DNA of 64,000 nucleotides, taken from G963422565 sp963422565. GTDB taxonomy: Bacteria; Pseudomonadota; Alphaproteobacteria; MPNO01. The notes beneath the pieces are model-generated. The model made no database searches and was not told where the DNA came from. It saw nothing but the letters and a program-made list of their open reading frames with translations. The DNA lies in contig OY730228.1 in assembly GCA_963422565.1 (NCBI GenBank), positions 1,488,001-1,552,000 on the forward strand, read 5' to 3'. Both the position numbers and the translations under genes were made by a program. This document shows positions 52,102 to 60,312 of the stretch, piece after piece. Position 1 is the first letter of the stretch; every line of letters starts with the position of its first letter.

Positions 52102-52192
52102 GCTCTGCCCGCTCCGGCCGGGAAGAGCGGTTCCCTCGATCCCGGCCGGCTCCTACTATGCCGGGTCGGAACATGCCGCGAAGGGGGGCGTC

Positions 52193-53038
52193 ATGCAAAT
52201 CGCCCACGCCGACGAGATCGGCTACGACGAGAACCCGCTGCCGCATCGGGTCGGGCGGATCGCGTTCAAATATCTCCTGGACGGCGAGCCGATGAGCCCG
52301 GACAATTTCAGCCTCATTCTGTCGCGCGAGAGCGCCTCCTTCTTCTCGCCCCGCCACCGCCACCCCTGGGACCAGATCCGCTACTGCATCGAGGGCAGCG
52401 TGCCGGTCGCGCCCAGGCTCGCCATCGACGCCGGCGAAATCGGCTATTTCCCGGAGGGCGTCCATTACGGCCCGCAGGAGGGCGCGCGCGACCGGCTGGT
52501 GCTGGTCCTCCAGTTCGGCGGGGCGAGCGGCCAGGGATATCTGAGCCGGAGCCAGGTCAAGGCCGGCCATGCCGAGCTCGCCAGGGAGGGACGTTTCGAG
52601 GGCGGCGTTTTCCGCCGCGGCGGGACGGCCCGTGGCCGGCGCAACCAGGACGGCTACGAGGCGATCTGGCAGCACGTCATGAAGCGGCCCGTCGCCTACC
52701 CGCCGCCGCGCTTCAAAGCACCGGTGATCATGCGGCCGGAGAGCTTTTCCTGGGCGCCCGCCGACGCCGGCGTCCGGCGCCGACCGCTCGGCCTGTTCTC
52801 GGAACGCGGCGTGGGGCTGGAGATGCTGGCCGTCGACGCCAGCGCCCGCTGGGTCCTTCCGGCCGGCGCCGACCGCCGCCTGATCTTCGTCACCGAAGGC
52901 AGGGCCGGGGACGGAATCTACCGCCGCCACAGCGCCATCCTCCTCGATCCCGGCGACTCCCTTGCGGTCGACGCCGAGACCGCGACCGAGCTCCTCCTGA
53001 TCGCCTGGACGCCGATCGGCGTCCAGGCGGCGGCCTGA
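52193..53038 (+). CDS. Cupin-domain protein (two cupin-like halves)
   Basis: A 281-residue RmlC-like cupin protein. The first barrel contains FSPRHRHPWDQIRY, a HxHxxxQ metal motif, and GYFPEGVHYGPQ as motif 2. The second half (about 180-275) is cupin-like but lacks clear metal ligands. GGGGGG lies 5 bases before the ATG. It may be a dioxygenase or isomerase, or only a sensor. It diverges from the GMC gene and ends at a strong hairpin terminator. Confidence 0.75.
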   Translation: MQIAHADEIGYDENPLPHRVGRIAFKYLLDGEPMSPDNFSLILSRESASFFSPRHRHPWDQIRYCIEGSVPVAPRLAIDAGEIGYFPEGVHYGPQEGARDRLVLVLQFGGASGQGYLSRSQVKAGHAELAREGRFEGGVFRRGGTARGRRNQDGYEAIWQHVMKRPVAYPPPRFKAPVIMRPESFSWAPADAGVRRRPLGLFSERGVGLEMLAVDASARWVLPAGADRRLIFVTEGRAGDGIYRRHSAILLDPGDSLAVDAETATELLLIAWTPIGVQAAA

Positions 53039-53061
53039 CCCGATTCGGCCGCCGATCGCGA

Positions 53062-53089
53062 GAAGGGCCGCCCTTCGGGGCGGCCCTTC
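53062..53089 (+). terminator. Strong hairpin with UUCG tetraloop after the cupin gene
   Basis: GAAGGGCCGCCC (53062-53073) and GGGCGGCCCTTC (53078-53089) pair perfectly around TTCG, an exceptionally stable C(UUCG)G loop. The hairpin begins 23 bases after the cupin stop. The following CATTGTCC has few T residues, so termination may depend on stem strength or the stem may act as a 3'-end stabiliser. Confidence 0.8.
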
Positions 53090-53261
53090 CATTGTCCTAC
53101 CGCGGCGCGGCCGCGCGCCGGACATCAGGCGATGGACATCCCCCGTGAGGCGGAAACCCAGGTCACCCGCGCACGCGGTTCACGACAACGAGACACTGGA
53201 TCACCTCCTTTCCGTTGTTGACGGCTGCGCCCCTTATGCCTTCCGCTACCGCCGGCGGCAA

Positions 53262-53476
53262 GCCCGGATCGGAAATTCTCGTTTTGGCGTCCCGGCAGGC
53301 GGCCTCCGCCGACATCCTGATCCGCATCACCACCCGTTTTTCGGGGAAGGACCCTCCTCCCCCCCCAACCCCGGAGGGGATGAGTGGGAGAGGGCGCGTG
53401 CCCCCTGCCCTCGAGGGAGGGGCAGGGTGCGGTGTGGTCGTCCGGCCGGTCGTAGACCCCCGAAACGAGCCCAGCT
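53262..53476 (-). repeat. Dispersed intergenic repeat, copy B (longest)
   Basis: On the minus strand it runs from TCGTTTCGGGGGTCTACGAC through CGGCCGGACGAC and CCCTGCCCCTCCCTCGAGGG to CGGGACGCCAAAACGAGAAT, matching copy A in order and spacing with an extra CT-rich stretch in the core. It occupies most of the gap 53090-53640. The rest of that gap shows no gene; a weakly gene-like frame from 53524 has no family match. Confidence 0.7.
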
Positions 53477-53640
53477 GAGCCTGGAGCGCGCGACGCTCGC
53501 GATCTGCGCCCGTGTCTATATCATGGAAATGGTTGCGATCTGGCACGAGACCATGTCGAACGCATTGCGGGACGATCCGGCGCTGTCTCCGCATTTCGAT
53601 CTGGCCGACGACCGGACGGAACATGAAGGAGGAGCAAGCC

Positions 53641-53886
53641 ATGTCGTCGACAGGACGGAGCTTCATGACGACCTCCCTCGCCGGCGGCGTGATGGGTCAG
53701 GCCGTCAAGAAGAGCGGTCGGCGTTCCAGGAAAGACACGCCCGACTTCATTCGGACGCTCGAGGGCCCGAAGCTTGCCGAGTCCTTCGAACATCCGCAGG
53801 GTGCCAAGCCCATCCGCGCCCAGGACCGCAAGGCGATGATCGATTTCCGTATGTCGAGGATCGAGAACGGCGAGATCCGCGGGTGA
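53641..53886 (+). CDS. Small unknown protein coupled to an FAD monooxygenase
   Basis: An 81-residue protein that I do not recognise. A strong AAGGAGGAGC ribosome-binding site lies 6-7 bases before the ATG. Its stop shares bases with the GTG start of the monooxygenase (GTGA), which implies translational coupling. The N-terminal part has Ser/Thr and a short hydrophobic stretch, then a basic KKSGRRSRK patch. The C-terminal half (TPDFIRTLEGPKLAESFEHP, RAQDRKAMIDFRMSRI) looks soluble and helical. No Cys or obvious metal site. It could be a partner or specificity peptide of the monooxygenase. It is real on coding context, not on homology. Confidence 0.6.
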   Translation: MSSTGRSFMTTSLAGGVMGQAVKKSGRRSRKDTPDFIRTLEGPKLAESFEHPQGAKPIRAQDRKAMIDFRMSRIENGEIRG

Positions 53887-55112
53887 CGCGGAAGATTCTG
53901 GTCGTCGGCGCCGGGCTCGGCGGTCTCTCCGCGGCTGCCTGCCTGCTGCGGGCCGGGCATGACGTGGAGGTCTACGAGCAGGCGCCCGCGCTCGGCGAGG
54001 TCGGCGCCGGAATCCAGCTCAGCGCCAACGCCATGCATGTGATGAACCATCTGGGGATCGGCGATGCCGTCTCCGCCGTCTCGGTGCGTCCGGCGGGCTA
54101 TGTCTTCCGCCTCCACGACAGCGGCGAGACGATCGATTCCTTCCCCCTCGCCACCGCGCATGAGCGGCTTCACGGAGCGCCCTACAACCAGATTCACCGG
54201 GCCGATCTTCACACCCTGCTGGCGGGCGCGGTGCTGCGGCTGAAACCGGGCGCGATCCGGCTCGGCAAGTCGGCCACCGGGTTCGACGAGGACGCGGGAG
54301 GGGTGACGCTGCGTTTCGCGGACGGGACCAGCGCGGCGGGCGAGCTGCTGGTCGGGGCCGACGGGGTCAGGTCGATCGTCAGGGACCGGATCTCGGGCCG
54401 GGCGCCGGCAACCTATACCGGGGACTCGGCCTGGCGGCTGACCGTACCGAGAGACGCGCTGCCTGCCGACTTCATCGACGAGGCGATGTCGGTCTGGATG
54501 GGCCCCGGGAAGCACGCGGTCACATACTGGATTCGCGGGGGCGAGCTGCTGAATTTCGTGGGCGCGGTGGAGACTCCGACCCCATCGGAGGAGTCCTGGA
54601 CGCTGCGCCTCCCCTGGGCGCGGTTGAGAGCCGACTTCGAGGGGTGGCATTCCGACATCCTGACCGTCATCGACCTCGCGGACCGGGCCGCCTGCTATCG
54701 GTGGGCACTCTACCGCCGCCCGCCCGCCCGCGTCTGGAGCACCGCCCGCGCGACAATCCTCGGCGATGCCGCCCATGCGATGCTCCCCTATCTGGCCCAG
54801 GGAGCGGCGATGGCGATCGAGGACGGGGCGGTCCTGGCCCGCGCGCTGGCGCTCTGCGGCGACACCGCCGAAGCGCTCGACCTGTACCAGCAGAGCCGGG
54901 CTCTCCGCACGGCGCGCGTCGTGCGAGCGGCGGACGAGAACCGCCGCCTGTTCCACCTCGACAGCGTCGACGAGATCCGGCGCGACTTCGCCGCACGGGA
55001 CGAGGGCGGAAACCGCAACGCCTGGCTCTACTCCTACAACCCGCTCACCGCCGCCCTGCGCCGGGACTCCCGCCCGGCGCCAGGCCGAGACCGGGCAGCT
55101 CCTCGGCAGTGA
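53883..55112 (+). CDS. FAD-dependent aromatic monooxygenase (salicylate/3-hydroxybenzoate hydroxylase type)
   Basis: A class A flavoprotein hydroxylase of 409 residues that uses NAD(P)H and O2 to hydroxylate an aromatic. The FAD GxGxxG motif is VVGAGLGGLSAAAC (7-20), EVGAGIQLSANAMHV follows, the DG motif is LLVGADGVRS and the GD motif ILGDAAHAMLPYLAQGA, followed by AIEDGAVLA. It starts with GTG, overlapping the small gene by 4 bases. It carries its own reductase function, unlike the HpaB proteins. It converges on the GroEL-like gene with a 68-base overlap. Salicylate, 3-hydroxybenzoate or 6-hydroxynicotinate are all possible substrates. Confidence 0.88.
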   Translation: MTRKILVVGAGLGGLSAAACLLRAGHDVEVYEQAPALGEVGAGIQLSANAMHVMNHLGIGDAVSAVSVRPAGYVFRLHDSGETIDSFPLATAHERLHGAPYNQIHRADLHTLLAGAVLRLKPGAIRLGKSATGFDEDAGGVTLRFADGTSAAGELLVGADGVRSIVRDRISGRAPATYTGDSAWRLTVPRDALPADFIDEAMSVWMGPGKHAVTYWIRGGELLNFVGAVETPTPSEESWTLRLPWARLRADFEGWHSDILTVIDLADRAACYRWALYRRPPARVWSTARATILGDAAHAMLPYLAQGAAMAIEDGAVLARALALCGDTAEALDLYQQSRALRTARVVRAADENRRLFHLDSVDEIRRDFAARDEGGNRNAWLYSYNPLTAALRRDSRPAPGRDRAAPRQ

Positions 55113-56721
55113 AGTCGGGGCTGGTGGGGCCGAACGGCCGTTCCTTCTCCGGCTGGCGCGGCGACGGCGGTCTGGCGAGCACGGCCTCGGTCGTCAGGAT
55201 CATGCCGGCCACCGACACGGCGTTGCGGAGCGCCGTCCGGACGATCTCGGTCGCATCGACGATGCCGGCCTCGACCATGTCCTTGATCGCGCCGTCGGCG
55301 GCATCGAAGCCGAAGCCGGCGCGGGGGTCAGCCGCGACCCGCGCCGCGATCGTCCGGCCGGGGGCGCCGGCATTGTCGGCTATCTGGCGGAGCGGCGCCG
55401 TCAGCGCGCGGGCGAGCACGGCCTCGGCCGGGCGGCGCGGGTCCAGCGACCGGGCGGCGTCCAGAAGCGCCGCCCCGCCGCCGGCGACCACGCCGCCGGA
55501 GAGCGCTGCGCGGGCGGCCCGCGCGGCGTCGCGGGCGCGCTCGATGCCGACGGCGATCTCCGACTCCGACGCGCCGCCAATCCGAAGGACCGCCGCGCGG
55601 CCGGCCAAGCAGGCGAGCCGGTCGCGCAACAGGCTGCGCTCCGCCTCGCTCTCGGCGCGCGCGAGGGCGAGGCGGGCGCCGGCCAGCCGCTCGGCGATCC
55701 GACACGGATCGCCCTCCCCCTCGATCAGCAGCGTTTCGGTGCGAGATGCCGTGGCCCTCCGCACGCCGCCCAGCGCCTCGCGGCCGACGCGGTGGAGCGA
55801 CAAGCCCCGGTCCTCGGCGACCAGCTCGGCGCCGACGACCGCCGCCACGTCTTCGAGCACCGCCTGGCGGCGATCACCGAAAAGGGGCGCGGCGACCGCC
55901 GCCAGGCGAAGCCCGCCGCGCAGCTTGCTGGCGGTCAGGGTCGCGAGCGCCTCGCCCGCGACCGCCTGGGCCACGATCAGAAGCGGTCGTCTGGCCCGGA
56001 CCGCGGCTTCGAGCGCCCGCAGCAGGGGCTCGTGCCGGTCGAGCCGCCCGTCATGGACAAGCAGCAGCGGGCGTTCCAGCTCGCAGAGCGTCGTTTCCGG
56101 ATCGGTCATGAAACAGGGGCTCGCATAGCCGGCACCGAGCCGCATCCCGCGTAGCAGCTCGATCTCGATGCCGCGAGATCTTCCGGTCTCCACCGAGACG
56201 ACGCCCTCGGGGCCGGTCTCGACGACGGCGCGGGCGGCCATCGCGCCGATCTCGCGGTCGCCGGCGGCGGCGGCGGCGGCGGTCCGCGCGAGATCGGGTT
56301 CGGCCGCGGCCGGCCGCGACGCGGCCGCAAGCGCCGCGAGCGCGGCCGCGGCCGCGGCGTCGAGCCCCGCCTTGAGCGCCGTCGGATGGATGCCGGCGGC
56401 GAGCGCCCGGACCCCTCCCTCGAGGATCTCGGCGGCGAGCAGCGTCGCCGTGCTTCGCCCGTCGCCGACCTCCTCGGCGGTCCGCGCCGCCGCCCGGCGG
56501 ACCAGGCGCGCGCCCATGTCAGCGAATCGGTCGGCGAGCTCGATCTCCTCGGCGATCCGCCCGCCGTCCCGGGTGATTCGCGGCGCACCGCCGCCGCGAT
56601 CGATGAGCACGGTGCGGCCGCCGGGGCCGAAGCTCACCCGCACCGCTGCGGCCAGCAGCCGGACGCCACCCATCAGGCGGGCGCGGCCCGCGCCGCCGAA
56701 GGCGAGCCGAGCGGGCGTCAT
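55045..56721 (-). CDS. Divergent GroEL/Hsp60 chaperonin paralogue
   Basis: A 558-residue group I chaperonin homologue that aligns with E. coli GroEL almost without gaps. ATPase residues are kept at the same numbers: Asp52 (TRDGG), Asp87 (GDGRSTAT) and Asp398 (RARDAARAAR). The VVAGGG block is also present. The apical substrate/GroES-binding face is changed: GYLSPYF is GYASPCF, with Tyr203 replaced by Cys. The Gly-Gly-Met tail is replaced by a Pro/Gly/Arg tail. No groES is beside it, so it is not the housekeeping copy. It is flanked by an aromatic FAD monooxygenase (convergent, 68-base overlap) and, 38 bases upstream on its own strand, by a Rieske dioxygenase beta gene. This suggests a dedicated folding role. 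Confidence 0.88.
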   Translation of the reverse strand: MTPARLAFGGAGRARLMGGVRLLAAAVRVSFGPGGRTVLIDRGGGAPRITRDGGRIAEEIELADRFADMGARLVRRAAARTAEEVGDGRSTATLLAAEILEGGVRALAAGIHPTALKAGLDAAAAAALAALAAASRPAAAEPDLARTAAAAAAGDREIGAMAARAVVETGPEGVVSVETGRSRGIEIELLRGMRLGAGYASPCFMTDPETTLCELERPLLLVHDGRLDRHEPLLRALEAAVRARRPLLIVAQAVAGEALATLTASKLRGGLRLAAVAAPLFGDRRQAVLEDVAAVVGAELVAEDRGLSLHRVGREALGGVRRATASRTETLLIEGEGDPCRIAERLAGARLALARAESEAERSLLRDRLACLAGRAAVLRIGGASESEIAVGIERARDAARAARAALSGGVVAGGGAALLDAARSLDPRRPAEAVLARALTAPLRQIADNAGAPGRTIAARVAADPRAGFGFDAADGAIKDMVEAGIVDATEIVRTALRNAVSVAGMILTTEAVLARPPSPRQPEKERPFGPTSPDFTAEELPGLGLAPGGSPGAGRR

Positions 56722-56759
56722 GCCGCGCCGCCCGGACGCTGCGACTCAGCCATGCGGGG

Positions 56760-57284
56760 TCAGACCGGGAAGACGAGACAGTTGTCGATCACCACCGTGT
56801 CGTAGACGCATTGGCGGTCCTTGAGCAGCAGCCCCCCGTCGCCGCGCAGGAACACGTCCCGGTACTTGCCGACCTGCTGGAGGCTGCTCGCCTCGTCGAC
56901 GAGGGTCTCGATCAGAATATAGCTCGCCTCGGCGCGGATCTCCGGGCCGTTCGCGGCCAGGATCCGAGTGTTGGATATGCGGATCTGCAGATAGCGCGGC
57001 GCATACATCTCGGTGTTGCGAAGCGCGAAGGCGCGGTCACGCAGCATCGCCTTGCCCTCGCAATAGACCAGACCGAGCGGCAGCCCGTGATCGGCGTTGT
57101 CGCGGGCGATGATTTTGTAGGTGGCATCCTCGGTGAAGAATTCGGGCCAGTCCTCGATGTCGCCGCGCTCGAGCGTGGCGGCATATTCGTAGTGAAACTC
57201 CTCGACTTCGAGGCGGAGGTCCCGGAAAGCCGCGCGGCCGGTCGGACGCCGGGGCGCGCGGCCGGCCCGGTCGCGCACGCTCAC
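56760..57284 (-). CDS. Ring-hydroxylating dioxygenase beta subunit
   Basis: The small structural subunit of a two-component-hydroxylase aromatic dioxygenase, 174 residues with an NTF2-like fold. Recognisable blocks are EEFHYEYAATLERGDIEDW, FFTEDATYKI, RISNTRI, SYILIETL and a C-terminal KDRQCVYDTVVIDN. The GTG at 57284 overlaps the alpha-subunit stop (GTGA), giving coupled expression. It lies between the alpha gene and the GroEL paralogue. Confidence 0.87.
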   Translation of the reverse strand: MSVRDRAGRAPRRPTGRAAFRDLRLEVEEFHYEYAATLERGDIEDWPEFFTEDATYKIIARDNADHGLPLGLVYCEGKAMLRDRAFALRNTEMYAPRYLQIRISNTRILAANGPEIRAEASYILIETLVDEASSLQQVGKYRDVFLRGDGGLLLKDRQCVYDTVVIDNCLVFPV

Positions 57285-58555
57285 AGGGCCATCACCCCCC
57301 GGTAGTAGCGGTACATGGCGCGGATCGCGCGCTCGGTGATGATCGTCGCCGGGTCCTCGTCGTCCTCGCCGAGCATCGCGAGCCCGACCCGCGGCATCGA
57401 GCGCCGCAGCCCCTGCTGCACGAATTTGAGTGCCTCGTTGTCCTCGATCCCGAGGAACCCGCCGGGGCCGAATATGTTGTTCTGGCGGAGGCGGTGGCGA
57501 GTCATCGCCTCGTCGTCCGAGGCGCGGCCGAAGACCGCCCAGATCATCATCATCTCGTTCGGTCCGCGCGGCACGATGATCCGGGTGTTGAGGATGTTGG
57601 TCTGGCGGAGCGCGCTCAGGTTGGGGAAGATGGTCATCGCCGCTCCCGACCAAGGCGAGTCGCCGAACTCGCGCACGAAGTCGAGCACCCGCGGGTCGTT
57701 GAGCCGATAGCCGGCGCGGAAGGCCTGCATATCGGCCTGCTCCTCCGCGTCGACATCGGGGCTGCCCTCGGGCCGGCGCGACAGGAGGGCGCTGTGGCGG
57801 CCGATCGGGTCGACCAGAATCTCGGATTCGTTGCTGGTCACGAACAGCCCGAACGTCGTCAGATAGGTGTGCAGCAGAGTCGCGTGATACGGGTCCTTGA
57901 GGTTCTCCTGGTAGAGCTTCCAGTTGCCGGGAAGGAAGTTGCGGTGGAGCCCCAGAAGGCGCAGCTCGTCCCCTTGGAAGATCGTGTCGAACTGGGCGAG
58001 GATCTCGGGGCCCATATAGTCTTCGAGCGGTTCGGTCTCTTCCGACGCGGTGGCGAAGACGGTGCCGCGCCGGGTCGCCACCCGAAACCGGCGGAGATCG
58101 TGCGCGCCCATGTCGAAGGGGCGCTTCATCCCGCCCTTGCCCTTGACGCCGCGGCGGAACGGAATGGCAACCAGCCGGCCCGCGAGATCGTAGGTCCAGT
58201 TGTGATAGGGGCAGATGAAGGTCTCCGTGTTGCCGCGATATTCCCGGCAATATTCGACCCCGCGATGCGCGCAGCGGTTCTCGAACACGTGGAGCACGCC
58301 GTCGCGGTCGCGCGTCACCACCACCGGGACGGCCCCGACATAGGAGCGGATGAAGTCGCCGGGGTTCGGGACCTCGCATTCCAGGCCGACGAAGTTCCAG
58401 TGCCGGCCGAGGAAGATACGTTCCTGCTCCAGGGCATGGATGCGCGGGTCGGTATAGATCCAGTCCGGCACCTCGCCGTCGTCCGCCGGCCAGCGCAGAT
58501 CCGGCGGCGGCGCGGGAGCCGCGGCGCCCTCGTGGCGGGCCTCGATCGTGTCCAT
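57281..58555 (-). CDS. Ring-hydroxylating dioxygenase alpha subunit
   Basis: The catalytic subunit of a Rieske dioxygenase, 424 residues. Rieske ligands are Cys95, His97, Cys115 and His118 (CAHRG, CPYHNW). The mononuclear iron ligands are predicted at His224 and His229 in KDPYHATLLH, with Asp221 as the electron bridge. Family members include anthranilate, benzoate, salicylate and naphthalene dioxygenases; DPYHATLLH resembles the anthranilate/terephthalate side. No ferredoxin or reductase gene follows. The order alpha, beta, GroEL-like on one strand suggests a transcript in which the chaperonin serves the hydroxylase. Confidence 0.9.
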   Translation of the reverse strand: MDTIEARHEGAAAPAPPPDLRWPADDGEVPDWIYTDPRIHALEQERIFLGRHWNFVGLECEVPNPGDFIRSYVGAVPVVVTRDRDGVLHVFENRCAHRGVEYCREYRGNTETFICPYHNWTYDLAGRLVAIPFRRGVKGKGGMKRPFDMGAHDLRRFRVATRRGTVFATASEETEPLEDYMGPEILAQFDTIFQGDELRLLGLHRNFLPGNWKLYQENLKDPYHATLLHTYLTTFGLFVTSNESEILVDPIGRHSALLSRRPEGSPDVDAEEQADMQAFRAGYRLNDPRVLDFVREFGDSPWSGAAMTIFPNLSALRQTNILNTRIIVPRGPNEMMMIWAVFGRASDDEAMTRHRLRQNNIFGPGGFLGIEDNEALKFVQQGLRRSMPRVGLAMLGEDDEDPATIITERAIRAMYRYYRGVMAL

Positions 58556-58781
58556 CCTCGATCCCCGGTATCGTCCTGCCGCAGACCGAAAGTATCGTCC
58601 GGGCGGATGCGGATCACAAGGCCCCAAGCGGGCCATCGTGCGAACCGCCGCTCCGAACGGTCTCGACGCGGCGCGGCCGCGCCGTTCGGCTTGCATTGGG
58701 AGAAGCCGATCTGGTAAGCCCGCGCCCGTCCGGGGCCTCGCCGGGAGCATCGCGCCTCCCGGCCTGCGGGAAAGGCGCGCG

Positions 58782-59312
58782 ATGTCGTCGATGGAACTCA
58801 ACAAGCTGGCCGGGGCGGCGATCCTGAGCGCGCTCGTCTTGATGGCGATCGGCATGATCGGCAACGCGCTGGTTCATCCGCGCGGCGGCGGGGTCGTGGT
58901 CGCGAAACTCCCTGCGCCCCCGACGCAGGCCGCGCCCGCCGCGCCGGCGGAACCCGAACGGCCCATCGGGGTACTGTTGGCAGAGGCGAACCCCGCCGAT
59001 GGCGCCAAGGTCTTCAGGAAGTGCAAGACCTGCCACACCGACGCCAAAGGCGCCAAGAACAAGATCGGCCCCAACCTGTGGAACATCGTCAACGCCGCGC
59101 GCGGCGGGCAGGCCGGCTTCTCCTATTCCAAGGCGCTTCTGGCCAAGGAGGGGAGCTGGACCTATGAGAGCCTCGACGCCTTCCTGACCAGGCCGAAGGC
59201 CTATATCCCAAAGACCAAGATGGTCTTCGCCGGGCTCAAGAAAGCCCGCGACCGGGCCGACATCATCGCCTATCTCCGCTCGCTCAGCGATTCGCCGGCG
59301 CCGCTGCCCTGA
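58782..59312 (+). CDS. Membrane-anchored cytochrome c (CycM/c552-like)
   Basis: A 176-residue class I cytochrome c. An uncleaved N-terminal membrane helix lies at about 8-30, a Pro/Ala linker at 41-62, and the heme site CKTCH at 81-85. Met147 in KTKMVFAG is the predicted axial ligand. It should carry electrons from the bc1 complex to an oxidase on the periplasmic face. An in-frame ATG nine bases later is an alternative start. Its stop shares one base with the hisN start. Confidence 0.9.
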   Translation: MSSMELNKLAGAAILSALVLMAIGMIGNALVHPRGGGVVVAKLPAPPTQAAPAAPAEPERPIGVLLAEANPADGAKVFRKCKTCHTDAKGAKNKIGPNLWNIVNAARGGQAGFSYSKALLAKEGSWTYESLDAFLTRPKAYIPKTKMVFAGLKKARDRADIIAYLRSLSDSPAPLP

Positions 59313-60133
59313 TGCCCGCCGCGCCCCGGCCGACGACCGGCGCGCCCTGCCCGCCCGCCTTCCTCGACCTCGCCGAGCGGCTCGCCGACGCCGCCGGCGC
59401 GGCGATCCGCCGCCACTTCCGGACCCCGATGCGGGTCGAGGAGAAGCCCGACCGGACCCCGGTCACGATCGCCGACCGGGAGGCCGAGGCGGCGATGCGC
59501 GCGATCCTCGCTGCCAAGGCCCCGTCGCACGGCGTGATCGGCGAGGAGTTCGGCACCCACGGCCCCGACCGGTCGCTAATCTGGGTGCTCGACCCGATCG
59601 ACGGCACCAAGGCCTTCATGACCGGCAAGCCGACCTTCGGGACACTGATTTCCCTGGTGCGCGACGGCGCGCCGATCCTCGGCGTCATCGATCAGCCGGT
59701 CGCCGGCGAGCGCTGGATCGGCGCCGAGGGCCGCCCGACCCGGTTCAACGGCTCCCCGGTCCGGGTCCGCGCTTGCGATCGATTGGAACGCGCGGTCCTG
59801 AACACGACGTCGCCGGACCTGTTCGCCGGCGCGGACCTCTCGGCGTTCCGGCGGCTCGCCGCGGCGGTCGGGCTCACCCTCTATGGCGGCGACTGCTACG
59901 CCTATGGGCTGTTGGCCTCGGGCTTCATCGATCTGGTGGTCGAGGCGGGTCTGAAGCGCCACGATTTCTGCGCCCTCGCCCCGGTGGTGGCGGGCGCCGG
60001 CGGGGTCATCACCGACTGGCGCGGGGCGCCGGTCACGCTCGCCTCGGACGGCCGCATCGCCGCCGCCGGCGACGCCGTCTGCCATGCCCGCGCCCGCGCG
60101 TTCCTGTCGGAGGACGCATGTTCCCCCGGCTGA
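59312..60133 (+). CDS. hisN: Histidinol-phosphatase, inositol-monophosphatase family (HisN type)
   Basis: A Mg-dependent phosphatase of 273 residues that hydrolyses histidinol phosphate in histidine synthesis in many alphaproteobacteria. The IMPase metal motifs are GEEFG (Glu78/79) and WVLDPIDGTKAF (Asp94, Asp97), with the late Asp in LKRHDFCALAPVVAGAGG. TGKPTFGTLISL and GVIDQPV are characteristic of the HisN branch rather than SuhB. It overlaps the cytochrome gene by one base. No other his gene is near, as is usual for this type. Confidence 0.85.
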   Translation: MPAAPRPTTGAPCPPAFLDLAERLADAAGAAIRRHFRTPMRVEEKPDRTPVTIADREAEAAMRAILAAKAPSHGVIGEEFGTHGPDRSLIWVLDPIDGTKAFMTGKPTFGTLISLVRDGAPILGVIDQPVAGERWIGAEGRPTRFNGSPVRVRACDRLERAVLNTTSPDLFAGADLSAFRRLAAAVGLTLYGGDCYAYGLLASGFIDLVVEAGLKRHDFCALAPVVAGAGGVITDWRGAPVTLASDGRIAAAGDAVCHARARAFLSEDACSPG

Positions 60134-60149
60134 CGCGGCCGGGCCGGCC

Positions 60150-60262
60150 TGGAGGCCCCCACCCCAGCCTTCTCCCCCAGGGGGGGATTTCCGCTCCCTC
60201 GAAGGAGAGGCAGGGGCTTCCGACGCCGGCGGGACCGCTCGCAAGTTTCGGGGCGAGATCCT
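60150..60262 (+). repeat. Second intergenic repeat, copy F
   Basis: The stretch opens with a CCCCCACCCCAGCC C-rich tract and continues through CTCGAAGGAGAGG and GGGGCTTCCGACGCC. It ends with GACCGCTCGCAAGTTTCGGG (60233-60252). The exact 15-mer GACCGCTCGCAAGTT also occurs at 318-332, and a permuted relative lies at 41.96-42.09 kb. It fills the hisN-yejA gap. Confidence 0.5.
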
Positions 60263-60312
60263 AGACTGGCCGGGGTCGCGGCGCGTTCGACCAGGACGCA
60301 AGGAGACCGGGG

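Noticed and set aside
53145..53882. Upstream in-frame extension of the FAD monooxygenase
   Set aside because: It crosses the repeat and a better-supported small gene in another frame; the FAD motif starts right after the GTG at 53883.
55045..56721. GroEL paralogue as the essential chaperonin
   Set aside because: No groES is adjacent, the GGM tail is missing and apical residues differ from the strongly conserved housekeeping form.
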